DNA of 64,000 bases from NCBI RefSeq assembly GCF_012927485.1, contig NZ_JABBPC010000005.1, forward strand, positions 62,001 to 126,000, written 5' to 3'. Positions 19,356 through 29,582 of the stretch are shown here, piece after piece (within the stretch, counting starts at the first letter, position 1; each line of letters opens with the position of its first letter). The notes beneath the pieces are model-generated. The model saw only the letters and a list, made by a program, of their open reading frames with translations, had not been told where the DNA came from and ran no database searches. Origin of the DNA: Polaromonas sp. (GTDB taxonomy: Bacteria; Pseudomonadota; Gammaproteobacteria; Burkholderiales; Burkholderiaceae_C). The position numbers and the translations under genes are program-made.

Positions 19356-21650
19356 TCAGGCAATCTTGAATCGGGATACCGATTGGCGCAATTCTTCCGC
19401 CATGCGGGAAAGATCCCGCACTTGCTGCGCCGTCGAGCGGGTGCCTTCCCCGGTCTGCTCCGTCACTGCAAAAATGTGCTGCATATTGTCGGCCACTACG
19501 TTGGCCGACGCCGCTTCCCGGGAGGCCGAACTTGAAATCTGCTCAATCAGATCCGCAAGGCGACGCGACACCCGATCAATTTCCGATAGCGCCGTACCGG
19601 CGTTATCGGATAGCCTGGCCCCTTCAACCACCCCTTGCGTAGAGCGCTCCATAGCGGCCACCGCATCCTGGGTATCGGTTTGAATCGCTTTCACCAAAGC
19701 GGAAATCTGTCGCGTAGCATCTGCAGAGCGCTCAGCCAGTCGCTGCACTTCCTCCGCAACGACGGAGAAACCGCGCCCCGCTTCCCCGGCTGACGCCGCC
19801 TGAATAGCCGCATTAAGGGCCAACACATTGGTCTGCTCGGTAATGTCGGAAATCAGCTCTGTAATCTCGCCAATCTCTTGGGAGGATTCACCCAGTCGTT
19901 TAATCCGCTTGGAAGTTTCCTGAATCTGGTCACGGATCGAATTCATACCACCGATCGCGCTCTGAACAGCCTGCAAACCAGACTCGGCGGCCGTCAGCGA
20001 CTGCCGCGCCACCTGAGAAGATTCCTGCGCTTGGGTGGAGACTTCGTTGATTCGGGACGCCATATCGAGCACCGATTGGCCGGTTTCACGAATCTCACGC
20101 AATTGCTCCGTGGACGCCGCGAGCAGCTCTGTGGAGGTGCTTTCCACCTGCGCTGTTGTCTGTGCAACCCGGGCCGCAGTATTTTGCACATTACCCACCA
20201 GCTGCCGCAATTCCTCGACCGTGTAGTTCACCGAGTCGGCAATCGCGCCAGTGATGTCTTCGGTCACCGTCGCTTCCTGCGTCAAGTCACCCTCGGCCAC
20301 AGTCTGCAGCTCGTTCATCAAGCGCAAAATCGCGGCCTGGTTGGCATCGTTAACACGCTTGGCGTCCTGCTCCTGGCCTTTGGCTTCCTGCCGCTGATTT
20401 TCAGAAACTGCCTGCCGCTGCTGGCTGTCCTGCACCTGCAAGTGGGCGAGACCGGCCGCACACAGCAAGGCAAAAGCCGCCGCGACTACCAAGGTCGTCA
20501 GCGCACCTGCACCGAGGCCGGATTGGGCCGACAGTTTTTCCTGCAAATTCTCAAGCCCTCGGCGGAGCGGCTCGCTGTCGGTAATGATCGAGGACTGAGC
20601 TTCCCGGGCAGAGACCAAGCCCTGCAAGTTACCCAAAATGGCACTGGCCTGGACCCGCGTTTGCTCGTAGAGCGCCATCAGGGCGTCCAGCCGCTCGCGA
20701 GTTTGAGGGTCTTTGGAGCCGCTAAGACGCAACTCGGGGCTGCCGTCCTGCAGGCCCTGGGCGATTTCCTTGAAAGAGTTCAAATCCTTGCCTAGCAAGA
20801 ATACCGCCTCGGGGCTCACGCCCTCCATGGTCAGGAACTCGTTGGCAGACTTGCCAATGCGCTGGGTCAACATCACCAGCTGGCCGGACGCCGAGATTTC
20901 GGCCGGCACCGCATTTTGCTGCAGCTTGAGCGACGACACCGTTTCTGCAATTTCCAATAAATCCGATGATTGGCGGTTAATAGTACGCAAGGCGCTGCCA
21001 ACCTGCATCAGAATTTTCTGCTGATCCATCACCGTTTTTGCGTTTTTCTCGGCGCGATCTACGAGGGGAAGAACCTTTTCCACATCGGGCTGCAAGTCAT
21101 CGGTCACGGAGGCCAGATTCAAACTGGCTTCGCCAGACTTCAGGCCTCGCGCGGTCTTTGCCAGCACATCAGAGCTTTCACGTACATCGGGAAAAGCTTG
21201 GGCGCTACCTACCAAAGCTTGGGATACGGATTTCGCCAATCGCTGCGACTGCATCAGGGCCTGACCGTTTGCCTCCAGCTGCTGGGCCACTTTGTGCGCC
21301 TGGTTGAGTGCCAGAAAAGTCACCGTACCCAGAGCGCCCATCGCCAGAAGCAGCAAAGTCACCAGAATTTTCTGGTGCTGGCCGATGCTTCGGCGGCCGA
21401 GCAGAGGTAGCGTCAGCAAGTCGGGCGCTTCAATCGCAGCCTCCTCCGCAGTGGTCGCCCTGCGGCTGAAGGCAGAAACGTCCTCATGGGTGTCCTCCTG
21501 GCGGATGGCGGCGGAGTGGAGGGAGGCCTCATACGTGGCGCCGGTCACTAAAACATCACCCGGCATGCCGACGGAAGCCATCTCCATGCTGTCCTCAGGC
21601 TGGACCGACTTGGTTTTAAATAGCTTCTGGATAGTTTCAAAAACAGACAT
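19356..21650 (-). CDS. pilJ: Type IV pilus methyl-accepting chemotaxis protein PilJ
   Basis: 764 residues. A ~90-residue cytoplasmic N-terminal tail is followed by a first membrane span at about 92-115, a periplasmic helical sensor region rich in QAF/Leu repeats, and a second span near 375-400 ([18 protein letters not shown]). A HAMP-like region and the MCP signalling domain follow, with the hairpin tip [31 protein letters not shown]. It is the receptor of the Pil-Chp system and would signal to the ChpA kinase through PilI. Placement between pilI and pilL supports PilJ over a flagellar receptor. Confidence 0.93.
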   Translation of the reverse strand: MSVFETIQKLFKTKSVQPEDSMEMASVGMPGDVLVTGATYEASLHSAAIRQEDTHEDVSAFSRRATTAEEAAIEAPDLLTLPLLGRRSIGQHQKILVTLLLLAMGALGTVTFLALNQAHKVAQQLEANGQALMQSQRLAKSVSQALVGSAQAFPDVRESSDVLAKTARGLKSGEASLNLASVTDDLQPDVEKVLPLVDRAEKNAKTVMDQQKILMQVGSALRTINRQSSDLLEIAETVSSLKLQQNAVPAEISASGQLVMLTQRIGKSANEFLTMEGVSPEAVFLLGKDLNSFKEIAQGLQDGSPELRLSGSKDPQTRERLDALMALYEQTRVQASAILGNLQGLVSAREAQSSIITDSEPLRRGLENLQEKLSAQSGLGAGALTTLVVAAAFALLCAAGLAHLQVQDSQQRQAVSENQRQEAKGQEQDAKRVNDANQAAILRLMNELQTVAEGDLTQEATVTEDITGAIADSVNYTVEELRQLVGNVQNTAARVAQTTAQVESTSTELLAASTEQLREIRETGQSVLDMASRINEVSTQAQESSQVARQSLTAAESGLQAVQSAIGGMNSIRDQIQETSKRIKRLGESSQEIGEITELISDITEQTNVLALNAAIQAASAGEAGRGFSVVAEEVQRLAERSADATRQISALVKAIQTDTQDAVAAMERSTQGVVEGARLSDNAGTALSEIDRVSRRLADLIEQISSSASREAASANVVADNMQHIFAVTEQTGEGTRSTAQQVRDLSRMAEELRQSVSRFKIA

Positions 21651-21686
21651 GTGAGCCTTCTGGGGAAAACAGGGTGACAGGGTGCA

Positions 21687-22217
21687 CTAGGCGCCTATCT
21701 TCAAAAATGGGGCTTGCTGAGCGAGTAACTGAAGGTTGATTTCCTGCCAGGCGGCACCGTTGAGGTCAACATACTGGTTGCCGAAAAATTCGGGCGAATC
21801 GGGCGCTTTTTCGGTAAAACTGCTAAATGCAGCTTGGTTGCGCAGTCCAGCCAGCCTGTCGATTAGCAAAGCGCAATTTACCTCCAGCGCACTATTGAGG
21901 GACACAAGCCTTGAATCGGAACGAGTAAGCTCGTTTTTAAGCAGTGGCGCCTGACCACTCACATAGCTGGCCAGGTCAACCACACCAAAGAGACCCCCTC
22001 TCAAATTGGCAACGCCGGCAAACCAGGCCTGGGTATACGGAACGGGTTGCATGTTGACCCAAGGAAAGATCTCGCCCGACTGACTTAACGGGAAAAGATA
22101 CTTCCTTCCACCGGCCTCCACGGCCAGCCAAGACGGAGCAACGCCTTGCGTCCGCGCAATCTGCAACCTGTCGGATAGGCGTGCTTGCAGCTCTCTAAGG
22201 GCTTGTCTCTTCGCCAT
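21687..22217 (-). CDS. pilI: CheW-like coupling protein PilI
   Basis: 176 residues, a single CheW domain. MAKRQALRELQARLSDRLQ leads into the typical strand pattern WLAVEAGGRKYLFPLSQSGEI, followed by the VPYTQAWFAGVANLRGGLFGVVDL core at about residues 75-100. It couples the PilJ receptor to the ChpA/PilL kinase. It lies 37 bp before pilJ and 30 bp after pilH. Confidence 0.9.
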   Translation of the reverse strand: MAKRQALRELQARLSDRLQIARTQGVAPSWLAVEAGGRKYLFPLSQSGEIFPWVNMQPVPYTQAWFAGVANLRGGLFGVVDLASYVSGQAPLLKNELTRSDSRLVSLNSALEVNCALLIDRLAGLRNQAAFSSFTEKAPDSPEFFGNQYVDLNGAAWQEINLQLLAQQAPFLKIGA

Positions 22218-22247
22218 GCTTCAGTCCTGTTCCGGTCAGCAGGCAAA

Positions 22248-22613
22248 TCAGCCGAGCGCCTTAATTTTGGCCATCAATTCATCGACATTGACAGGCTTTG
22301 TGATGTAGTCGCGAGCGCCCTGCCGCATGCCCCACACCCGGTCAGTTTCCTGGTTTTTACTGGTGCACATCATGATGGGAATATCGGAATAGAGGGGATC
22401 CCTGGCAATGGCACGCGTCAACTGAAAGCCGTTTTGCCCCGGCATCACCACATCCATAAGGATCAGCTCGGGCTTCTCCTCCGCCAAGCGGCGAAACGCA
22501 TCTTCTGAATTTTCAGCCGTTTTGACTGTAAAACCATTTTTAACCAGCAAATCGGTCAGAAACATCAATTCGGTTTTGGAGTCGTCAATAACCAGTATTT
22601 TTTCAATTGCCAT
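22248..22613 (-). CDS. pilH: Response regulator PilH (single receiver domain)
   Basis: 121 residues, a stand-alone CheY-like receiver. The acidic pair DD is near residues 10-11, the phospho-acceptor Asp is at about 54 (LILMDVVMPG), and Lys lies in TKPVN near the C-terminus. The ATG at 22613 overlaps the pilG stop as TGATG; an in-frame GTG one codon upstream is less likely. In Pseudomonas, PilH counters PilG in pilus extension/retraction control. Confidence 0.9.
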   Translation of the reverse strand: MAIEKILVIDDSKTELMFLTDLLVKNGFTVKTAENSEDAFRRLAEEKPELILMDVVMPGQNGFQLTRAIARDPLYSDIPIMMCTSKNQETDRVWGMRQGARDYITKPVNVDELMAKIKALG

Positions 22614-23011
22614 CACACTAATCCTTGTTTTGCACTGCCCAACGCCTTGACGGCTTGCAGCAACTGATCTTTGGTAAAAGGCTTGGTCAAGTAGTCCTGC
22701 GAACCCACCATACGCCCTCGCGCCTTGTCGAACACACCGTCCTTGGAAGACAGCATGACAATCGGAACGCCCGAAAACTTCGCATTACGCTTGATAATTG
22801 CACAGGTTTGATAGCCATCAAGTCGGGGCATCAGAATGTCGCAAAAAATAAGATCGGGTTCATAGTCATTGACCTTGGACAAAGCATCAAAACCGTCTTC
22901 AGCCAGCAAAACTTCGTGCCCTCCTTGCTTCAAGAATATCTCGGCGCTACGCCTGATGGTATTGCTGTCATCGATGACTAACACTTTTAGTCCGGAACCA
23001 GGAATGTCCAC
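22613..23011 (-). CDS. pilG: Response regulator PilG (single receiver domain)
   Basis: 132 residues, a CheY-like receiver with VIDDSNTIRR, phospho-acceptor Asp58 (FCDILMPRLDG) and the conserved Lys in LTKPF. The start is GTG at 23011, preceded by GGAG about 9 bases upstream. The N-terminus MDIPGSGLKVLVID matches PilG proteins. It is first in the pil-chp run and lies 74 bp downstream of the rubredoxin gene on the same strand. Confidence 0.9.
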   Translation of the reverse strand: MDIPGSGLKVLVIDDSNTIRRSAEIFLKQGGHEVLLAEDGFDALSKVNDYEPDLIFCDILMPRLDGYQTCAIIKRNAKFSGVPIVMLSSKDGVFDKARGRMVGSQDYLTKPFTKDQLLQAVKALGSAKQGLV

Positions 23012-23085
23012 TACCTTTACTCCTCTATTTACAGACCTTGAAACGCAGGCGCTCAGCCGCCTCGGTCAGGCAGGTGCCTCACCGT

Positions 23086-23259
23086 TTACAGCTGAACCAT
23101 TTCGAAGTCCTCTTTGCGCGCTCCGCATTCCGGGCAGGTCCAGTTCATAGGCACTTGAGCCCATGGTGTCCCGGCAGGAATTCCGTGCTCTGGAGCACCC
23201 GCAACTTCATCGTAAATCCAGCCACAAATTAAACACATCCACGTTGTCGATTGAGTCAC
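23086..23259 (-). CDS. rubA: Rubredoxin (short gene with GTG start)
   Basis: 57 residues from a GTG at 23259. It is a complete rubredoxin, with the first iron knuckle M-C-L-I-C-G-W-I-Y near residues 8-16, the PMNWTCPECG second knuckle near 38-47, and the ARKEDFEMVQL C-terminus. Four Cys in two C-x2-C pairs bind one Fe. An ATG seven codons downstream would remove the usual residues ahead of the first knuckle, so GTG is preferred. It is a small electron carrier; its partner is not evident here. The rubredoxin-pilG neighbourhood is, in my recollection, conserved in Burkholderiales. Confidence 0.92.
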   Translation of the reverse strand: MTQSTTWMCLICGWIYDEVAGAPEHGIPAGTPWAQVPMNWTCPECGARKEDFEMVQL

Positions 23260-23341
23260 AGCTTAAATTGCCTTCGAATAGAATGCAACAATTGTATCGA
23301 GCCGACGTTGCTTATTCGTGTACAAGGCAAAATTGCAGCCT

Positions 23342-24319
23342 ATGGCAAACCCCAATACCCGTTTACTGGATAGCAGACAACTCCAAACCGAAGACAGCGA
23401 CGCGTCACCGGCCTGCGTCATGACCTTCAACGCCAACGACCCAAGTGGCGCGGGGGGCCTGACCGCCGACATCGCGGCCATCGTATCAGCCGGAGCACAC
23501 GTGCTCGCCATCGTGACCGGCGCTTATGTGCGCGACACCGCTGAAATTTTCGACCACTTTGCATTCGACGAAGAAGCCGTCACCGATCAGGCGCGGTCTG
23601 CGCTGGAAGACATGCCGGTCTCGGCTTTTAAGGTGGGTTTTGTCGGCAGTCCGGAAAACATCAGCGCTATCGCGGAAATCGCATCCGATTATGCGGACGT
23701 GCCCCTCATCGCTTACATGCCCAGCCTATCCTGGTGGGACGAAGGCGAGATCGACAGCTATCTGGACGCTTTCCGCGAATTGCTGCTACCGCAGACCACC
23801 TTATTGATCGGTAACCACAGCAGCTTATGGCGGTGGTTACTGCCCGACTGGTCCGGCGAGCGAAACCCCTCTGCCCGGGACATCGCAAAAGCCGCTGCCG
23901 ATCTGGGCGTGCCGTATACCCTCGTTACGGGCATACCGCTGCCCGAGCAGTTCATTGACAACGTGCTGGCCACACCCCAAGCCGTGTTGTACAGCGAAAA
24001 ATTTGAGCGCTTTGAAGCTATTTTTTCCGGCGCCGGCGAGACCCTCTCGGCCGCGCTCTCGGCATTGCTGGCGAATGGTAGCGATCTGCAGGCGGCCACC
24101 GCCGAAGCGCTGACCTATCTGGACCACAGCCTGGATGCCGGTTTTCATCCGGGCATGGGTAACATCGTGCCAGATCGTCTGTTCTGGGCCGAAGCCGATG
24201 TCGATCCCGAAGGCTCGGACGATGAAAGCGCAGCGACAGATTTACCTTCAGACAGCAACGCCTTCCTGACTTCCAACCCCCCTTTTGAAGTGCCCCCCGA
24301 TGGAACAATCAAGCATTAA
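23342..24319 (+). CDS. ThiD-like (hydroxymethylpyrimidine/phosphomethylpyrimidine kinase family) protein, divergent
   Basis: About 325 residues from the ATG at 23342; an alternative ATG lies at 23318. The N-terminus has the ThiD signature [21 protein letters not shown], which binds substrate and starts the ribokinase-like fold. Two key regions are unusual. The anion-hole/catalytic loop reads G-A-G-E-T-L, with Glu where ThiD has Cys and other ribokinases have Asp. The segment that is normally TPNLPEA reads IGNHSSL. The C-terminus is extended and acidic. It overlaps hemL by 20 bases and is divergent from rubA. A role in thiamine salvage is possible, but the changed residues leave the reaction open. 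Confidence 0.75.
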   Translation: MANPNTRLLDSRQLQTEDSDASPACVMTFNANDPSGAGGLTADIAAIVSAGAHVLAIVTGAYVRDTAEIFDHFAFDEEAVTDQARSALEDMPVSAFKVGFVGSPENISAIAEIASDYADVPLIAYMPSLSWWDEGEIDSYLDAFRELLLPQTTLLIGNHSSLWRWLLPDWSGERNPSARDIAKAAADLGVPYTLVTGIPLPEQFIDNVLATPQAVLYSEKFERFEAIFSGAGETLSAALSALLANGSDLQAATAEALTYLDHSLDAGFHPGMGNIVPDRLFWAEADVDPEGSDDESAATDLPSDSNAFLTSNPPFEVPPDGTIKH

Positions 24320-25619
24320 TCCCGACACGTCCCGAAACACCGCGCTGTTCGAGCGCGCCAAAAAGCTGATTCCGGGCGGCGTCAATTCACCGGTTCGCGC
24401 CTTCAAAGCGGTGGGCGGAACCCCGCGCTTCGTGCAACGCGCGCAAGGCGCTTATTTTTGGGACGCAGACGGTCAGCGCTACCTCGACTACATCGGCTCT
24501 TGGGGACCGATGATTTTGGGGCACGGGCATCCGGTGGTCGTTGAAGCGGTTCAGAAAGCCGTGCTGGAGGGTTTCTCATTTGGCGCGCCGACCGAACGAG
24601 AAGTCGAGCTCGCCGAGGAAATCGTGCGCCTTGTGCCGTCCCTTGAAATGGTGCGGCTGGTGAGTTCCGGCACAGAAGCGGCCATGAGTGCAATCCGGCT
24701 GGCCCGCGGCGCGACTGGTCGCAGCAAGATTGTCAAGTTCGAAGGCTGCTACCACGGTCATTCTGATGCCTTGTTAGTAAAAGCCGGCTCTGGCTTGGCC
24801 ACCTTTGGCAGCCCGACCAGTGCCGGAGTACCGCCGGAGGTGGTGCAGCACACCCTGGTGCTTGAGTACAACAACGTGGCCCACCTTGAAGAAGCCTTTG
24901 CCTTGCATGGCAGCGAAGTCGCCTGCCTGATCATCGAGCCCATTTGCGGCAACATGAATTTCGTGCGTGCCAGCGTTCCTTTCATGACACGGTGCCGGGA
25001 ACTTTGCACCCAACATGGCGCACTGCTGATATTCGACGAAGTAATGACCGGTTTTCGCGTGGCACTCGGCGGCGCACAAAGCGTTTATGCCCAAAGCATT
25101 CCGGGTTTCAAACCTGACATGACGGTCATGGGCAAAGTGATTGGCGGTGGCATGCCGCTGGCCGCCTTTGGCGGAACGCGTGCTGTGATGGAACAGCTGG
25201 CACCATTGGGCGCGGTCTACCAGGCGGGCACCCTGTCGGGAAATCCCGTGGCTACTGCCTGCGGCTTGGCCACTCTGCATGAGGTCCAGAAACCAGGGTT
25301 TTATGACGCCCTCGGCGCGCGCACGCGTAGTTTGGTTGCAGGCCTGACGCAGGCGGCCGCCAAAGCCGGCGTGCCTTTTTGCGGTGATAGCGAGGGTGGC
25401 ATGTTTGGCTTTTTTCTGCTTGAACAATTACCGCAAAACTACGCAACCGTAATGGGCACCGACGGCCTGGCTTTCAATCGCTTTTTCCATGCGATGCTGG
25501 ATCGCGGTGTTTATTTCGCCCCGGCACTCTATGAAGCCGGTTTCGTCAGCTCGGCACATTCGGCTTCGGATATTGATGCCACAGTGGATGCAGCAGCGCG
25601 GTTTTTTGCGGGCAACTGA
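24300..25619 (+). CDS. hemL: Glutamate-1-semialdehyde 2,1-aminomutase
   Basis: 439 residues from the ATG at 24300; the start at 24285 would add five residues unlike the family. Landmarks are [12 protein letters not shown], the [13 protein letters not shown] block, [16 protein letters not shown] and [16 protein letters not shown]. The PLP-binding Lys lies at about residue 279 in [11 protein letters not shown]. It converts glutamate-1-semialdehyde to 5-aminolevulinate for heme synthesis. It overlaps the ThiD-like gene, suggesting joint transcription. Confidence 0.96.
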   Translation: MEQSSINPDTSRNTALFERAKKLIPGGVNSPVRAFKAVGGTPRFVQRAQGAYFWDADGQRYLDYIGSWGPMILGHGHPVVVEAVQKAVLEGFSFGAPTEREVELAEEIVRLVPSLEMVRLVSSGTEAAMSAIRLARGATGRSKIVKFEGCYHGHSDALLVKAGSGLATFGSPTSAGVPPEVVQHTLVLEYNNVAHLEEAFALHGSEVACLIIEPICGNMNFVRASVPFMTRCRELCTQHGALLIFDEVMTGFRVALGGAQSVYAQSIPGFKPDMTVMGKVIGGGMPLAAFGGTRAVMEQLAPLGAVYQAGTLSGNPVATACGLATLHEVQKPGFYDALGARTRSLVAGLTQAAAKAGVPFCGDSEGGMFGFFLLEQLPQNYATVMGTDGLAFNRFFHAMLDRGVYFAPALYEAGFVSSAHSASDIDATVDAAARFFAGN

Positions 25620-25720
25620 ATCTGATTCAGCCCCCCACCGGGGGAACCGGGCTGCAAAACTAGCCCTCGCAAAAACTGCAGCCGGTCGGTCGACGCCACA
25701 GAGCCCGCCGCACTGCCTGA

Positions 25721-27301
25721 TTAATGCCTGAAATGCCGAATGCCAGTGAGCACCATGACGACCTCGCGCTCGTCGGCGGCGGCAATCACCTCCGCATCAC
25801 GCATACTGCCGCCGGGTTGAATGACGCAGGCCGCACCCGCATCCACCACGACGTCGAGCCCGTCGCGGAAAGGGAAAAAGGCATCGCTCGCCACGGCGGA
25901 ACCCTGTAGTGTCAACCCTGCGTTGGCCGCCTTGATGGACGCGATGCGCGCAGAGTCGATACGACTCATCTGACCTGCACCAACGCCTAGCGTCATGCCG
26001 CCAGCGCAAAAAACGATCGCGTTGGACTTGACGAACTTGGCGACTTTCCATGCGAACAGCAAATCCTCCAACTGAGCCGGCGTCGGCTGCAGTTTGCTGA
26101 CCACTTTCAGGTCCGCCAGCGCCAGTTCGTGGCTGTCTGCGGTTTGCATCAAAAGGCCGGAACCAACGCGTTTGATGTCTATCAAGTTACGACCCTGCTT
26201 CCAGGCAGTGTCGCCGCCGGCCGGCAAATCGATTTGCAAAATCCGCACATTGACCTTGGATTTAAACACTTCCAGAGCCTCGGGCGTGAAGGCGGGGGCC
26301 ATCAGAACTTCCACAAATTGCTTCGAAATCTGGAGCGCTGCGCGCTCGTCGAGCGGGCAGTTCAAGGCGATGATCCCGCCAAACGCCGACATGGGGTCGG
26401 TTTTGAAGGCCTTGCTGTAGGCCTCCAACGCGTCCACACCGGTTGCCACACCGCAAGGGTTGGCATGTTTGACAATCACGCAAGCCGCCTCTTTAAGCCC
26501 ATCAAAGCTCTTGACGCATTCCCAGGCGGCGTCCGAATCAGAGATGTTGTTGTAAGACATTGCTTTGCCCTGCAACTGTTTGGCAGTCACGAGTGAGCCG
26601 GGTGCAGGGTCCAAATCACGGTATAACGCAGCCTGTTGGTGCGAGTTTTCCCCATATCGGAGGTCCTGCACCTTGATGAAGCGGCCATTGGCCTGGCCCG
26701 CAAACAGGCTGCGAGTGCCATCTGGCTGAATGCTGGAAAGGTAGTCGCTGATCGCGCCATCGTATTGGCTGATGCGATTGAACGCGGCGACCGACAGGGA
26801 AAATTTAGTCGTATCCGTCAGTTTGCCGCTGGCTTTGAGCTCATCCAGAACTGCGGCATATTGCGACGCATCGGTCAGCACGCCCACATCTTTCCAGTTC
26901 TTCGCTGCCGAGCGCACCATGGCCGGACCGCCGATGTCGATGTTTTCAATAGCATCTTCCAGCGTGCACCCTGGCTTGGCTACCGTTGCCTCGAACGGGT
27001 AGAGATTCACCACGAGCAAATCGATGGTGTCGATCTGATGTGCCTTCAAGGCGGCCATGTGTTCGGGCACGTCGCGCCGCGCCAGCAGCCCCGCATGCAC
27101 CTTGGGATGCAGTGTTTTTACTCGGCCATCGAGCATCTCCGGAAACCCGGTGAGTTCCGCCACTTCGGTCACCGGCAGACCGGCCTCCGCCAACAACTTG
27201 GCCGTGCCTCCCGTGGAAAGCAACTTGAGGCCCAACGCGTGCAGGGCCTGCGCAAATTCGACGATACCGGTCTTATCGGAAACGGAAATCAATGCGTTCA
27301 T
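25721..27301 (-). CDS. purH: Bifunctional AICAR formyltransferase / IMP cyclohydrolase
   Basis: 526 residues from the ATG at 27301 ([18 protein letters not shown]). The N-terminal IMP cyclohydrolase domain includes [11 protein letters not shown] and [16 protein letters not shown]. The larger AICAR transformylase domain contains [26 protein letters not shown] and the C-terminal [14 protein letters not shown]. It catalyses the last two steps of de novo purine synthesis. The upstream extension to 27337 is outside the family. It lies in the same direction as fis and dusB, about 70 bp downstream of fis. Confidence 0.96.
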   Translation of the reverse strand: MNALISVSDKTGIVEFAQALHALGLKLLSTGGTAKLLAEAGLPVTEVAELTGFPEMLDGRVKTLHPKVHAGLLARRDVPEHMAALKAHQIDTIDLLVVNLYPFEATVAKPGCTLEDAIENIDIGGPAMVRSAAKNWKDVGVLTDASQYAAVLDELKASGKLTDTTKFSLSVAAFNRISQYDGAISDYLSSIQPDGTRSLFAGQANGRFIKVQDLRYGENSHQQAALYRDLDPAPGSLVTAKQLQGKAMSYNNISDSDAAWECVKSFDGLKEAACVIVKHANPCGVATGVDALEAYSKAFKTDPMSAFGGIIALNCPLDERAALQISKQFVEVLMAPAFTPEALEVFKSKVNVRILQIDLPAGGDTAWKQGRNLIDIKRVGSGLLMQTADSHELALADLKVVSKLQPTPAQLEDLLFAWKVAKFVKSNAIVFCAGGMTLGVGAGQMSRIDSARIASIKAANAGLTLQGSAVASDAFFPFRDGLDVVVDAGAACVIQPGGSMRDAEVIAAADEREVVMVLTGIRHFRH

Positions 27302-27370
27302 TTTGATCTTTGTGAAGGAATGCAGATTCGGAGACATCCGTCCTGTACCAGGAGGGATGCATCCAAGGAA

Positions 27371-27607
27371 TTATTTGATGAGCCTGTGCTCAACCAGTTT
27401 TTTGCGCAAGGTGTTGCGGTTCAGGCCCAGCCATTCGGCAGCACGCGACTGGTTTTGATCGGCATGTTGCATCACCACCTCCAGCAGGGGTCGTTCAACC
27501 ACGCGGACCATCATGTCATACATGCCCCCGGGTTCGGTACCGTCCAGGTCCTCAAAATAGCTTTCCAGACTGGAGCGTACGCACTCTTCGATATGTTTCC
27601 TGGTCAT
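27371..27607 (-). CDS. fis: Fis-family DNA-binding protein
   Basis: 78 residues, the short betaproteobacterial Fis form. The N-terminal dimerisation helix (MTRKHIEECVRSSLESYFEDL) is followed by a Fis helix-turn-helix at about residues 50-75 (NQSRAAEWLGLNRNTLRKKL). It is a nucleoid-associated regulator. Its ATG overlaps the dusB stop (ATGA at 27604-27607), the classic dusB-fis operon. Confidence 0.94.
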   Translation of the reverse strand: MTRKHIEECVRSSLESYFEDLDGTEPGGMYDMMVRVVERPLLEVVMQHADQNQSRAAEWLGLNRNTLRKKLVEHRLIK

Positions 27608-28674
27608 GCAGCCGCTTCCTCTTGATTTTTATGTGTGTTCATTTGCGCTTGCGCCTGTTCATTTTCGCTGCCAGCGCTGGATGAAATGCGATCCATCCGC
27701 TCGCCCAGGCCCTCAAAAAAATTACCGACGCTTCGAAGCTGCGCCTCGCAATCGTCCAGAAGGTTCATCTGGGCGCGGAATGCTTCCCCGCCCGGCAAGG
27801 TCTTCACGTACCAGGCGATGTGTTTGCGGGCCGTCCGCACGCCAGTAAATTCACCATACAGCGCGTAGTGATCCAGCAAATGATCGAGTAGCAGGCGCTT
27901 GACGTCGACTACAAGCGGCGGCGCCAGGTGAGCACCCGTCGCCAGAAAATACGCCACCTCGCGGAAAATCCAGGGCCGACCCTGCGCTGCGCGGCCGATC
28001 ATCACCGCATCAGCCCCGGTATAAGCGAGCACATCTCGGGCTTTTTCGGGGCTGCTGATGTCCCCGTTGGCCACCACAGGAATGCGCAAGGCCGCTTTCA
28101 CCGCAGCAATCGTGTCGTATTCGGAAAATCCTTTGTAGCCCTGCTCGCGTGTGCGGCCATGCACGGCGACCATCTGCACCCCAGCGCTTTCAGCCGCACG
28201 CGCTATCGTCAATGCATTTTTGTGACTCTGAGCCCAGCCGGTGCGTATTTTGAGCGTAACTGGAACGTTGTGCGGAGCGCAGGCGGCAACCACTGCCTCC
28301 ACGATCTGCAGCGCCAGCGTTTCGTCCTGCATCAGGGCCGAGCCAGCCCATTTGTTGCAGACCTTTTTGGCCGGACAACCCATGTTGATGTCGATGATCT
28401 GCGCACCGCGATCAACGTTATAGGCGGCGGCCTCGGCCATCATGTAAGCGTCAGTGCCCGCAATCTGAACCGCAATCGGCTCGGCTTCGCCGTCATGGTT
28501 AGCGCGCCGGGAAGTCTTCAGTGTGTCCCACAAATCACGGCGCGAGGTCACCATCTCGCTCACCGCATACCCCGCCCCCAGCTTTTTGCACAAGGTGCGA
28601 AACGGACGATCCGTCACACCGGCCATGGGCGCGACAAACAGGTTATTTGCCAAAGCGTAGGGGCCGATATTCAT
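27604..28674 (-). CDS. dusB: tRNA-dihydrouridine synthase B
   Basis: 356 residues from the ATG at 28674 (MNIGPYALANNLFVAPMAGVTDRPFR). The frame upstream to 28740 is not family-like. The FMN-barrel markers are MAGVTDRPF, the catalytic-Cys block NMGCPAKKVCNKWAGSAL, KIRTGW, HGRTREQGY and GADAVMIGRAAQGRPWIF. It reduces specific uridines in tRNA to dihydrouridine. The C-terminal ~25 residues are polar and Gln/Asn-rich, longer than usual. It is the first gene of dusB-fis. Confidence 0.95.
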   Translation of the reverse strand: MNIGPYALANNLFVAPMAGVTDRPFRTLCKKLGAGYAVSEMVTSRRDLWDTLKTSRRANHDGEAEPIAVQIAGTDAYMMAEAAAYNVDRGAQIIDINMGCPAKKVCNKWAGSALMQDETLALQIVEAVVAACAPHNVPVTLKIRTGWAQSHKNALTIARAAESAGVQMVAVHGRTREQGYKGFSEYDTIAAVKAALRIPVVANGDISSPEKARDVLAYTGADAVMIGRAAQGRPWIFREVAYFLATGAHLAPPLVVDVKRLLLDHLLDHYALYGEFTGVRTARKHIAWYVKTLPGGEAFRAQMNLLDDCEAQLRSVGNFFEGLGERMDRISSSAGSENEQAQAQMNTHKNQEEAAA

Positions 28675-28778
28675 GAAAAGTAGGCGCTGCTGATTGCTGA
28701 AGAAAGAGCCCCCGATTGTAGCTGCCCAAAATTTCAGCAATTGAAATTTGCCGGCCGATTTGTAAATGTCTTTCGGAG

Positions 28779-28819
28779 GCCCCTCAGTGTGTTCCCATTC
28801 CGGTGTGAGCCTGAGGGGC
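28779..28819. repeat. Inverted repeat next to the IS remnant
   Basis: A perfect 9-bp inverted repeat, GCCCCTCAG (28779-28787) and CTGAGGGGC (28811-28819), encloses TGTGTTCCCATTCCGGTGTG. It lies between dusB and the transposase remnant and may be, or lie close to, the right end of the decayed insertion sequence. No T-tract is present, so it is a poor terminator. Confidence 0.45.
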
Positions 28820-28827
28820 TCTCAATT

Positions 28828-29460
28828 TAGATAACTTCGATGTGCGGGTTGACCGGGTTGCAAAGCTGGCAAACTGCGCCACGGATTGAAGTATTTCTGG
28901 TAAAAATTATTGATGGGTTGCGCGTACTTTTTCGGAATCTGAGCGTAGCCCGCCTGCTTGCTGACCACACTGGCATTTTTGCGCTTTGCCCGGGGGCGTT
29001 GTCGGAGTGAAAACCCTCAATGACAAACGGAAATTGCTAGATCACCATCGCCAGCACCGGCAGCAGAAATGCTTCGCTGATGCCCTGCACGCAAGCCTCG
29101 ACTTGCCACTGCGAAATGCTGTCCACACAGGTGATGTGATAGTTTCCCCGTTCATGCCGTCTTCATCGCCCTGGTGCATACCGGATGGGTCTTGGTAAAA
29201 CTCACCCGCTAAGCTTCGTATCCCTCGCTTTTGCGCGACTTGTACAGGTGCGAAGAAGACAGACGGGCCAAGCGTTCGTCGCGCACGTCGCCGTAGTCGC
29301 GAAAAGCCCGTTTCAAGAGGGGAATGATGGCTGGGACCGCCTGTAACCGCTGGTGTATCGCAGGTAGTGCAGCAGCACGCCACGCTCATGCCTGTTGCAT
29401 CCGGATCCTGAGGAGGATCAATCCACTCACCAATTCACATCAAATTACGGCTTCAGGCTC
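28828..29460 (-). pseudogene. Degenerate IS transposase (integrase-core, IS481-like), frameshifted and internally deleted
   Basis: Transposase pieces appear in order on the minus strand but in different frames. A frame near 29380-29218 reads ...RGVLLHYLRYTSGY, then RDYGDVRDERLARLSSSHLYKSRKSEGYE. Another near 29190-29150 reads MHQGDEDGMNG. The next frame, 29145-29040, reads YHITCVDSISQWQVEACVQG and on to EAFLLPVLAMVI before a stop. Then come FVIEGFHSDN and, after an apparent deletion, KNASVVSKQAGYAQIPKKYA and NNFYQKYFNPW. These are the familiar blocks of IS481-like DDE transposases. At least three frame changes and a missing segment after FHSDN (where the second catalytic region lies) make it non-functional. 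The outer ends are not defined. Confidence 0.75.
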
Positions 29461-29582
29461 ATACCTCATTGGACAAGGCGAGGACTGTACGAAAAAGGTC
29501 AACCGGCATAAACTGCATCAAGCATGAAGCGGCGCGCCACTGCGGCGACCGCGTTTATCTTTTCAGTACACCGGGAATATCC

